From Bog-375 sp049698695 (lineage in GTDB: Bacteria > Acidobacteriota > Terriglobia > Bryobacterales > Bryobacteraceae), in contig JBAVYH010000057.1 in the NCBI GenBank assembly GCA_049698695.1, forward strand, positions 69,021 to 133,020: DNA of 64,000 nt. Direction: 5' to 3'. Below the pieces are notes generated by a model. The model searched no databases and was not told where the DNA came from. It saw nothing but the letters and a program-made list of their open reading frames with translations. The position numbers were made by a program, and so were the translations under genes. Every line of letters starts with the position of its first letter. Within the stretch, counting starts at the first letter, position 1. Positions 53,278 through 61,351 of this stretch are shown here, in pieces.

Positions 53278-54879
53278 CTACCGGGGCTGCTCCTCGTTCG
53301 GTATGCCGCCATCCAGGCGAAGCATCCGCACATTTCTGTACCAATAGCGTCCCTCGACAAAATCGATACCATCGCCGCAACTTCCCGCAGCCAGCAGCTC
53401 ACGATAAAGAGCCTCGTGCCTGGCATACTTCTCACTGGTGATGGATTGACCGTTACCGGGCACATCGCGGAGTGCAACGCCCGCGTCCGCCGGCCAGAGA
53501 ACGGAGCGGATACCGGCTAGTGCGGAGCAGCCGCTGTCGGCCGCCCGCGGTGTGCAGATGGCAACCGGTGCTACAGGGCAGCCGCCTCCAGCCGCTGGGG
53601 GCGTTGCGGCTGGCACGGGCTTTAGCAAGGTTTCCGGTGTCACGAGTTCCACGACATCCAGTTGGCATAGGCGGTGCAGGTCGTGCCAATCCTGGATCTG
53701 GTCGCCGCCGTTTAGCCAAATAACCCGGTAGATTTTGGAGCCGGCCTCGACGTACGCGTCGCGGTTCGGGTCTGCGTCCGGGTCCTTTGGGTTGTTGGAG
53801 GGTAGTTTCATAAAGAACTCGGCTGGCAAATCCTGATGGAACATCCGGAAGTCGCCACGGACCGGGCGCTTCGCGCATCGCGCTGCGAACTCTTCACTCG
53901 ATGCCGCTCTGATCTTGCTCTGGGCCTGGTCGATGGGCAGTTGCGAAAAGGGCCAAGTCAAGAACGTAATCTGCCGTTTCTCGTCATATTTCAGGAAGTA
54001 ATAGGCTTGGGCGAGCGCCTTGGCTTTGACCCATTCCAGACTCTGTATCACGGGAGCTAGTGCCCCTGTGTTGCCGGGAATCAACACTCGTTGGTGCCGT
54101 GCGCAGATAAGCGTAATGGAGGGCTGGCCTTGCGTCTTATCGGCCGGTGGTAACGTGTTGGGCAAAGCGTTGAACCCGGCGCTTTGAAACGACTGCATCA
54201 GCTTGGCTAAGTCTTCCTGCCCAAGCCGCTGGCGGTCAAAAACGTTCGAGTGCGTATCCCGATAGTCTATGGAGCCGTCGTCGTGCACAGTCAAAATCTC
54301 GCCGGTGGGTAACTGATAGGCCACCAGCGTGCCCGACCGGTTCGAACAAACGGTGTCTTGAGCACTCTCATGAAAATAGGCCGGTTCACCGGGAATCCTT
54401 TCTAGGTCGGTGAGAACCAGCGCCTCCGTTTCTCCCGATGCGAGCGACATGCGGGCTCGCACCCGGTCGTTGAACCTTAGTTGTGGCAGGATTCCCTGCA
54501 ACCGGCTATCCACCGAGTAGATCCTTTTGCGTTGGCAGGCGCGCAACCCGCCCTCGTCGGCCACATCTGAGTCGAGAACTTCAATCACCAGCGGGCTCAC
54601 GCCGACAACCCGTGCGATCATCTGAACGGAGAAGCTCGGAGTACCATCGGCAGGCGGTTTGGGAGCGGAGACGAACTCCACCACTTGGGGATCGAACGCC
54701 TGTTCCGGCAACTGTCCGGACAGTACGCATGCCGCAGGCGAGAGAGAGCCGGTGGATGCCATCCCGGATTGGCCCTCCGCGCAGACGGCCCCAAAGCCGG
54801 CGCCGAGGAGGAGAAGCGTCAGGACACCTGATATCCGTCGCCTGCGCCACGGCTGCAATCGATTAGTGGGAATGATCAT
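53278..54879 (-). CDS. Secreted protein, member of an unrecognised paralogous pair (copy 1)
   Basis: The 533-residue protein has a signal peptide (GVLTLLLLGAGFGAVCAEG). It shares long segments with the adjacent protein: CVLSGQLPEQAFDPQVVEFV, EDLAKLMQSFQSAGFNALP, QGQPSITLICARHQRVLIPG, and WPADAGVALRDVP near the C-terminus, ending FVEGRYWYRNVRMLRLDG. About residues 430-470 are Pro/Ala/Cys-rich and absent from copy 2. Its ATG overlaps the stop of copy 2 by 4 bases, so it is the downstream gene of a coupled pair. No known domain is recognised. Confidence 0.78.
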   Translation of the reverse strand: MIIPTNRLQPWRRRRISGVLTLLLLGAGFGAVCAEGQSGMASTGSLSPAACVLSGQLPEQAFDPQVVEFVSAPKPPADGTPSFSVQMIARVVGVSPLVIEVLDSDVADEGGLRACQRKRIYSVDSRLQGILPQLRFNDRVRARMSLASGETEALVLTDLERIPGEPAYFHESAQDTVCSNRSGTLVAYQLPTGEILTVHDDGSIDYRDTHSNVFDRQRLGQEDLAKLMQSFQSAGFNALPNTLPPADKTQGQPSITLICARHQRVLIPGNTGALAPVIQSLEWVKAKALAQAYYFLKYDEKRQITFLTWPFSQLPIDQAQSKIRAASSEEFAARCAKRPVRGDFRMFHQDLPAEFFMKLPSNNPKDPDADPNRDAYVEAGSKIYRVIWLNGGDQIQDWHDLHRLCQLDVVELVTPETLLKPVPAATPPAAGGGCPVAPVAICTPRAADSGCSALAGIRSVLWPADAGVALRDVPGNGQSITSEKYARHEALYRELLAAGSCGDGIDFVEGRYWYRNVRMLRLDGGIPNEEQPR

Positions 54880-56327
54880 CGCACACTCGCGGGCCCAGTG
54901 GGCTGCGTCTCCCCTTCCATCCGGTCTAGCCGCACTCCAACATAGTAGTAACGCCCTTCGATGAAGAGGATGCCCGGACTTCCCGCTTCGTAAAGCTCAC
55001 GATACAGCAATCCGTGCTTTGCGAAGTCTTCATTGCTGATCGGTTGGCCTCGGGGCGGGACATCGCGGAGGCTTATTCCCGCGTCCGCCGGCCACAACCA
55101 AGTCACACCGCCGGGCAGGTAGGCAACTGAGTCACCACTGGGTCCGATCACATGCGGAAGGGCAGGGGAATCCGCAGCCATGAGTTCCTGTACTTGCAAA
55201 CTATCGACTGTCATGCATTTGGGCCCCTCGCTGGAACACCGACGACCGACTCTGAAGATCTTCGGCCCCCGGCGAACATATACGTCGCGGTTAGGATCCG
55301 AAACGGAGAATTCGGGCGGTGACGGGCCGGGCAGTTTAGCCAGATACTCGGCCGGCAACTCCTGATAGATGCCGCCCGAGGTCCTCGGTACGGTCCGGCC
55401 GGACGCTCGCGCCTGCGCCTCCTGGCTGTAAGCCATCCGCTTCATGCTCTCAATTTGATCGAGCGGAAGTTTGGGAAAGGGCCAGTCCAGAAGGGTTATA
55501 TCCCGCCTCTCGTTGTATCTCAGCAAGTAGTAACTGCCGGACAGCGCTTTCGTCTTGACCTCTTCCAGCGCGGCCAGCACGGGAGCCAGAAACGACTCGC
55601 GGCCTGGAACCAATACCCTCTGATGCCGCGCGCAGACTAGCGTGATCGAAGGCCTACCTTGGGTGTTGTCGATCGGTGGCAGGCTGCTGGGGAATCCGTC
55701 GAACCCGGCGCTCTGGAACGATTGCATGAGGCGCGCCAGGTCTTCTGGTTCCAGCCGGTGCCGATCGAATACGCTCGAACGCGCATCGTTGTAATAAATA
55801 GATCCGTCCTTGCGCACGATCAGCGTTTCGCCGCTATGCTTCCGGTACGCAACCAGCGTGCCCACCCGGTTCGAGCAGCCGCCATCCGCGGGGCGCTCGT
55901 GAAAGTACACCGGCTCGCCATGAATCCTCTCCAGCTTGGCGAGGATCATTCGGCTCATGCCTCCTTCCATTGCCGCCAGCGTGGCCTCGACCAGGTCGCC
56001 GAATCGCAATTCTAGCAGCGCGCTTCTCAGACGAGCGTCGACGGTATGAATTCGCAGCATCTGGCAGGTATCGCTCGCGCCCGGCTGTTGCCGCTCGTCG
56101 TCGAGGATCTCGAAAACCACGGGGTGCACGCCCACCACTCGCGCAATGATCCTCACGGCGATGCTGAGGCTCTCATTGGTGAAAGGCTCGATAATTGGTT
56201 GTGGGCTGGCAACGAACTCAACCAACTCGGGATCGAAGGGCGCCTCGGGCACCTGCCCTGAGAGAGCACAGGCTGCGGACAGCGCGGAACCAGCCGGCCG
56301 CGGCGGCGGTTGCGCCTTCGCCAACAC
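54876..56327 (-). CDS. Secreted protein, member of an unrecognised paralogous pair (copy 2)
   Basis: From GTG 56327 the product is 483 residues without a signal peptide. The frame extends upstream and encodes a clear one (RTVSVLVFLAAFSFVLAKAQ, cleaved after AKA), with no ATG, GTG or TTG before a stop at about 56467. Mature parts align with copy 1: CALSGQVPEAPFDPELVEFV, EDLARLMQSFQSAGFDGFP, QGRPSITLVCARHQRVLVPG, WPADAGISLRDVP and FIEGRYYYVGVRLDRMEG. The true start is therefore a rare codon or was lost. It is the upstream gene of the pair. Function is unknown. Confidence 0.75.
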   Translation of the reverse strand: MLAKAQPPPRPAGSALSAACALSGQVPEAPFDPELVEFVASPQPIIEPFTNESLSIAVRIIARVVGVHPVVFEILDDERQQPGASDTCQMLRIHTVDARLRSALLELRFGDLVEATLAAMEGGMSRMILAKLERIHGEPVYFHERPADGGCSNRVGTLVAYRKHSGETLIVRKDGSIYYNDARSSVFDRHRLEPEDLARLMQSFQSAGFDGFPSSLPPIDNTQGRPSITLVCARHQRVLVPGRESFLAPVLAALEEVKTKALSGSYYLLRYNERRDITLLDWPFPKLPLDQIESMKRMAYSQEAQARASGRTVPRTSGGIYQELPAEYLAKLPGPSPPEFSVSDPNRDVYVRRGPKIFRVGRRCSSEGPKCMTVDSLQVQELMAADSPALPHVIGPSGDSVAYLPGGVTWLWPADAGISLRDVPPRGQPISNEDFAKHGLLYRELYEAGSPGILFIEGRYYYVGVRLDRMEGETQPTGPASVR

Positions 56328-56662
56328 AAAGCTAAAGGCCGCGAGGAAGACAAGAACCGAAACGGTTCTCGAAGCACGAAACCTGGGCCGCAGCCGCGAT
56401 TTGAACTCAGCCGTTGCGATAGCGATGCACCGTCGATTTATTCGGCGCGTTTCAAAACCATATTAATTATAGATCCTCGCATCCGATTTCAGCCGCCCAC
56501 CGCGCGTATCCGTCGCCTCACAGTTACTGGCCCACGAATGCCATATTCGCGATCTTCAGCCATCGCTGGGGCCGATGGCGGGTGCGGATAGTCAGCGTGC
56601 GCCCGGCGGTCCACCTGGCTCCGCCACACAGTAGCCTGATGCCCCTCTCGGGGTCCCTGCTG

Positions 56663-56795
56663 CCCCAAAACTGGGACACGATGCCTCAAACGCGTGTCCG
56701 GGCAACACAGGCAGAACCGGCCGGTAATAGCTAAACCCAATTGTTTCAACCGGATTAAAGTGGTATGACGGATGCACATAAGTGGTCCGTGGCTC
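56663..56795. repeat. Right direct repeat of a 5-kb segment, with inserted hairpin
   Basis: It matches 51734-51858 in order and spacing except for 27 extra bases (56674-56700) that form a hairpin, GGACACG pairing with CGTGTCC. It covers the promoter region and first codons of the gene at 56765. The stretch 56470-56660 upstream shows no gene I can support. Confidence 0.75.
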
Positions 56796-57325
56796 GTAGA
56801 TTGCTCTTTGTCGCGGCGATGTTGGGAGTGGCGCAGCTTCAATCCGCCACCCTCCAACAGCTTTCGATGAGCGACTTGATCGCCAAATCCACCGCCATCG
56901 TGCGTGGGACCGTCCAGGGCTCGTACACCGCTTTTTCCGGTCCGGTGATTTTCACCCACTACCGTGTGCAAGTGGCGGAGAAGTGGAAGGGCTCGGCGGG
57001 CGTCACGGTGGATGTGGCTGTGCCCGGAGGCGTCGCCGGCGGAGTGCAGCAGACGTATCCGGGCGCACCACAGTTCCAGCCGGGCGACCAATATGTGCTG
57101 TTCCTGTGGACCGGCAAATCCGGCATGACGCAGATTATGGGGTTTTCGCAGGGCGCGTTCGCGGTTGTGCACGACGGCTCGTCCGATCCCCGTCTGACGC
57201 GAAATGCCAGCCATGAGTTGATGCTCGACCCGGTAACCCATCGGCAAGTGACCGATCGGACTCTGACGCTGCGGCTGAGCGCGCTGCGCTCTCAGGTGGC
57301 GAGCGCTTTGGAGGCGGCCCGGTAG
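56765..57325 (+). CDS. Secreted protein of unknown function, partner of the metalloprotease
   Basis: The 186-residue protein has a signal peptide (RLLFVAAMLGVAQLQSA). The mature part is ATLQQLSMSDLIAKSTAIVR, then VRGTVQGSYTAFSGPVIFTH, YRVQVAEKWKGSAGVTVDVA and FQPGDQYVLFLWTG. This resembles short beta-barrel proteins found ahead of secreted matrixins in acidobacteria. Its stop (TAG) overlaps the GTG of the protease by one base, so they are coupled. Function is unknown. Confidence 0.78.
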   Translation: MTDAHKWSVARRLLFVAAMLGVAQLQSATLQQLSMSDLIAKSTAIVRGTVQGSYTAFSGPVIFTHYRVQVAEKWKGSAGVTVDVAVPGGVAGGVQQTYPGAPQFQPGDQYVLFLWTGKSGMTQIMGFSQGAFAVVHDGSSDPRLTRNASHELMLDPVTHRQVTDRTLTLRLSALRSQVASALEAAR

Positions 57326-59880
57326 TGCGGCAGCGGATGCCAATTCGGCCGGTGGTGGTGGCGGCAGCGGCACTGGCGATGGTCGCCCCCCTCGAAGCCT
57401 ACTATCACTACACTTTCTACTCCAGCCATAGCGCGCCCTTCAACCCCGTCCGCGCGCGTTTCGACCTGGCCGCGCTCACCAATAACACGCTGAACGTTTT
57501 CGTTAGCGATGCCGGACCTGGCAACTATGCCTCGAACGACACATTCGGCTCTGTCCTGGGTGAAGTGAAGCAAGCCGTGGCGGCGTGGAACACCGTGCCC
57601 AACTCCGCTCTGCGGCTGAATTTCGCGGGTCTCGAGAGCGCCAGTCAAGCGCCGCAGAACACGCCCGGCATCGACGTGGTGTTCGCTGAAATGCCGCCTG
57701 GGCTCTTGGGATACGGTTCGACCAACCTGCCGGTGGTTCCGGTGTTTCAAACCGATTCCAACGGCCAACCGCTAGTGGCCATCACCCGCTCCGTGGTGGC
57801 GCTCACCAACGATACCACCGCTGGCGCCGGTCCCAGTGAATTGCCGGACTTCTTCACCACCGCGGTTCATGAATTGGGGCACGCACTCGGCTTGCAGCAT
57901 ACCTGGACCGGCGCGGCCATGTCGCAGGGCGTCATCCGTAACACAACCCGTACGCGGCCCATCGATGCCGATGACATGGCGGCGTTGAATCTGCTCTACG
58001 GCGCCCCTAACTGGTCCGCGAATTACGGTTCCATTTCCGGCCAAGTCACCTTCGCCGGCGGCAATACGGGTGTCAACCTGGCTTCGGTGGTGGCCCTGCC
58101 GACGGCCGGGCCGGCGGTGAGCGCGCTCACCGACCCTACCGGTTTTTACACCATCAGTGGCATGCCGGCGGGAACCTACATGGTCTACGTCCATCCGCTG
58201 CCGCCAGACGCTGTGCCAACTTATTCCCAAGAAGGTCTCCGCTTGCCGTACGATGCCAACGGATTCCCGTTCCCGCCCAGTGCCGATTTTCAAACCGCGT
58301 TTTATCCCGGCACCACCGACGCCACAGCCGCCACCACTTTCAATGTCACCGCTGGCGCCAGCTTCCCGAACGTGAACTTCAGCGTACAACGGGAAGCCAC
58401 GGTGCCGATGTACGATGTCATCACCCGCGGCTACCTGGACCCGTCCACTCGCGACTACACGGTCAGCGTGGAGCAAGACAGCGACTGGATGTCCCCGGCG
58501 TTCATCAACGTGAACCAGGTGCAATCGCTGGTGGAAACGATCTATTTGCCGCTGGTGGTTCCGCAGACGGTTTCCATTCTGGGATTCGCTCCCGCGCCGG
58601 TCTGTACCGCCGATTCTCCTTGTTTCGAAGTATCCACCCCGCTGTCGGCGCTGTTTGCGTATTTCGATGCCCCGGCCAACGCCGGCACGGGCCTGCGGCA
58701 CCTGTTGTTCAATCTGAATAACGACATGTATGTGCTGCCCGCCGGCGTGAATCTGGTGAATCAGCAGCCACCCTACGTCGACTCCGTGACCAGCAATGGG
58801 GACGGCACCGTGACCGTTGCCGGCACCGGCTTTGGACCCGACAGCACGGTGTATTTCGACAGCCTGCCGGCCTCGGGCGCGTGCTCGAGCGGAACATCCG
58901 CGGGCTGCGCCACCATTACGGTCACGCCGCCCTCCGGCGCCAACGGGCAAACTTCCTACATCACGGTCTTCAACGCCGACGGGCAGAACTCCACATTCCT
59001 GCAGCAATATCCCAACATGCCGGTGTACACCTACCCGGCTGTCAACACGCCTCAGTTGCAGGCCGTCAATCCTGCCTCGCTGCCTTCCGGCGGCGAAGCC
59101 ATGGTGGACATCACTACCTCCAATACCAATTTTGTGCCGGGGCAGGTGACGGTAGGTTTCGGCACCTCCGATATTACGGTGACCGGCGTGTGGGTAATTC
59201 ACCCGAACGAACTCTGGGTCAACGTCACGGTGGCGCCGGGCGCGGCGCTGGGTTCTTCGGAGATCAGCGTGATTTCCGGTTTCCAGGTGATGACGCAGCC
59301 AGCCGGCTTCCAGATTGTGCCGGCCATTTCGGGCGCGCCGGCGATTCTGGCGGTAGTCAATGGCGTCCCCGGCCAGGCCACCATTTATCCCAATGCCGTT
59401 GCCACCATCTGGGGCGCCAACCTGGCTAACCCGCAGATCACCATCAACGGCCAACCGGCGCAGGTCGCTTATTCGTCGGGCGATCAGGTGAATGTTGCGG
59501 TGACGGCGGGCACGCCCACCGGGCCGGTGATTCTGAACCTGACCACCAGCGGCGGCTCGGTTAGCCTGGTGGTGCCGATCAGCTATGCGCCGCCGGTCAT
59601 CCTCGGCATCACGGAGCCTTCCGGCGCGGTCGTCGATGCCACGGATGCGGCTGTTTCCGGCGATCAGTTGACGATTGCCATCAGCGGCCTCGATCCCACG
59701 GTGACGCTCGCGTCCGGCCGCCTGCAAGTGATGGTCGCGGGCGTGTCCATGCCCGTCCAGTCAATCAGCGCCAGCCAGATCCAGTTCACCCTGAACCAAT
59801 CCTTCAACGGCACGCAAGTTCCGGTGACCATCGTGGTCGACGGTTCTTCCAGCGCGCCGTTCACCATTCTGGCGCAGTAG
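57325..59880 (+). CDS. Secreted matrixin-type zinc metalloprotease with IPT/TIG repeats
   Basis: The 851-residue protein starts at GTG 57325 with a leader (VVAAAALAMVAPLEAYYHY). The protease domain has HELGHALGLQH (His182, Glu183, His186, His192), the matrixin zinc motif, then an MSQG Met. A carboxypeptidase-regulatory-like domain follows (YGSISGQVTFAGGNTGV, GFYTISGMPAGTYMVYVHPL). IPT/TIG-like repeats come next (PYVDSVTSNGDGTVTVAGTG). The C-terminal part (VVNGVPGQATIYPNAVATIW) resembles the Solibacter C-terminal domain. It probably digests external protein. Confidence 0.88.
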   Translation: MRQRMPIRPVVVAAAALAMVAPLEAYYHYTFYSSHSAPFNPVRARFDLAALTNNTLNVFVSDAGPGNYASNDTFGSVLGEVKQAVAAWNTVPNSALRLNFAGLESASQAPQNTPGIDVVFAEMPPGLLGYGSTNLPVVPVFQTDSNGQPLVAITRSVVALTNDTTAGAGPSELPDFFTTAVHELGHALGLQHTWTGAAMSQGVIRNTTRTRPIDADDMAALNLLYGAPNWSANYGSISGQVTFAGGNTGVNLASVVALPTAGPAVSALTDPTGFYTISGMPAGTYMVYVHPLPPDAVPTYSQEGLRLPYDANGFPFPPSADFQTAFYPGTTDATAATTFNVTAGASFPNVNFSVQREATVPMYDVITRGYLDPSTRDYTVSVEQDSDWMSPAFINVNQVQSLVETIYLPLVVPQTVSILGFAPAPVCTADSPCFEVSTPLSALFAYFDAPANAGTGLRHLLFNLNNDMYVLPAGVNLVNQQPPYVDSVTSNGDGTVTVAGTGFGPDSTVYFDSLPASGACSSGTSAGCATITVTPPSGANGQTSYITVFNADGQNSTFLQQYPNMPVYTYPAVNTPQLQAVNPASLPSGGEAMVDITTSNTNFVPGQVTVGFGTSDITVTGVWVIHPNELWVNVTVAPGAALGSSEISVISGFQVMTQPAGFQIVPAISGAPAILAVVNGVPGQATIYPNAVATIWGANLANPQITINGQPAQVAYSSGDQVNVAVTAGTPTGPVILNLTTSGGSVSLVVPISYAPPVILGITEPSGAVVDATDAAVSGDQLTIAISGLDPTVTLASGRLQVMVAGVSMPVQSISASQIQFTLNQSFNGTQVPVTIVVDGSSSAPFTILAQ

Positions 59881-60136
59881 CCGCACCAAGCCAGTCTGCA
59901 CCCCCGCGCATAAGTCGTTCACAGGCTCGACAAACATTTCCAAGCCCGTATCCCCGAACGGCTTACTGCCATTTCCCCCCGCCCGGCCCCCCCCTTTCTG
60001 TCACCTTCGATGCAATAGTGAATACAGCAGGCCCCCCGTGGCGCACGCATTCGGGGGTACCGCATCTGTATTTGTCCCGGCGCTTTCTTGAGTTTTTGGG
60101 AGATGGCGGTTTCTGCGCGACCGCCAAAGACGGCCA

Positions 60137-60222
60137 GTGGGGTGATGTGCCCCACGAAACGTCAGCCGGCAGTCTTGTTTTCAATAAGTTAGGCAGCCGA
60201 CCGTGGGGCAACTTGCCCCACG
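60137..60222. terminator. Two hairpins between convergent genes
   Basis: GTGGGG pairs with CCCCAC at 60137-60155, and a perfect palindrome with arms CGTGGGGCAA and TTGCCCCACG stands at 60202-60222. Both lie in the 386-base gap between the metalloprotease and the propeller gene, ideally placed for two-way termination. The rest of the gap (59881-60136) shows no gene. Confidence 0.5.
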
Positions 60223-60265
60223 CCGAGTGCCCTGGCAGACCTTGTAATTGCCAGCGCCCCAGCCT

Positions 60266-61279
60266 TCATCGCGCCGCCGCCCAGGCCAGACCGTCGGCGG
60301 ATTTACCGGCGTCGATCAAGGCCGCCACTTTCCACTGGCCCACTTCGATTGCCGCGATCTTCGCGCTCGAGTCGCACGAGACATACGCCATCCTGCCGTC
60401 GGGCCGGATCAGCACTTCCTGCGGCGCGGCCGGCACATCGATCGTGTGCACCACCGCCATGGACTGCAAGTCGACGATCGCCACTTTGTGCGCCTCGGGC
60501 ACCGCCACCAGCAGCCACCGCCCATCTGCCGTGGCAGCCGTGCCGTAACCCGGCGCTGGCAGTTTGATCCATTTCTCCACGCGGTTGGTTCGGGTATCGA
60601 TCGCCGCCAGGCGCGGCTGCGTTTGATCGGCTGTGAACACCCACCGGTCGTCCGCCGAAATTGAGATGCGTTGCGTTTCGCCGGAAATCGGAATCACCGC
60701 GATCGTCCGCCGCTTCTCCAAGTCGAGCACCGAAACCGTTCCCGGTCCGACATTAGCCGTGTATCCGCGCCTGCCATCGTGGGCGATTGCCAGCATGTGC
60801 GATTCCGCCTGCCCGGTAGGCACGGTTCCGACAATGTGCAGCGTTCGCGGATCGATGACGGTTACCGTCTTATCCAGTTCGGTGGTCACGTAGAGCAGGC
60901 CATCCTTCGGGCCGAACACGGCGCAGTGCGGGCGCACGCCGTGAGCGAATGCCAGATTGCCGGTCACTTTTCGCGCCGCCAGATCGATCGACACCAGGTT
61001 GGCGCCGTCAGTGCCGGGCTTGCCCACGCCGGAGTTGCCATAGATCGGCACGTAGGCCATCTTCCCGTCCGGCGACGCAGCCACCTCGTGGCCGGTGATG
61101 CCGCCCTCGGGAACCTCCGCAATCTGCCGGTTTGTGGCGGGGTCGATGATGCCGAGAGTCTGGCTGCCTTTGTTGGCGACCAGCAGCCAGCCAGTCACAG
61201 CGCCAACCGGGCCGCTCAGCGCCGAAACCGTCGCCAGAAGCAGACATGAGAAAACACAGACCATCCCAGTGCGTAACAT
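60266..61279 (-). CDS. YncE-like beta-propeller protein
   Basis: The start at 61279 gives 337 residues with a leader (MVCVFSCLLLATVSALSG). The body has repeated propeller strands: GWLLVANKGSQTLGIIDPAT, GLLYVTTELDKTVTVIDPRT, RRGYTANVGPGTVSVLDLEK, RWVFTADQTQPRLAAIDTRT and WLLVAVPEAHKVAIVDLQSM. This is the YVTN/YncE periplasmic propeller family, of unclear role (possibly DNA or cofactor binding). The frame stays open upstream over recN but without any propeller sequence. It is divergent from recN. Confidence 0.9.
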   Translation of the reverse strand: MLRTGMVCVFSCLLLATVSALSGPVGAVTGWLLVANKGSQTLGIIDPATNRQIAEVPEGGITGHEVAASPDGKMAYVPIYGNSGVGKPGTDGANLVSIDLAARKVTGNLAFAHGVRPHCAVFGPKDGLLYVTTELDKTVTVIDPRTLHIVGTVPTGQAESHMLAIAHDGRRGYTANVGPGTVSVLDLEKRRTIAVIPISGETQRISISADDRWVFTADQTQPRLAAIDTRTNRVEKWIKLPAPGYGTAATADGRWLLVAVPEAHKVAIVDLQSMAVVHTIDVPAAPQEVLIRPDGRMAYVSCDSSAKIAAIEVGQWKVAALIDAGKSADGLAWAAAR

Positions 61280-61351
61280 GCGGACTATTGTACAGGAGTG
61301 GGGAAGCGCCCCAGCAGCCGGGCTGCGTCGAGCGGCTATAATCACCATTGA

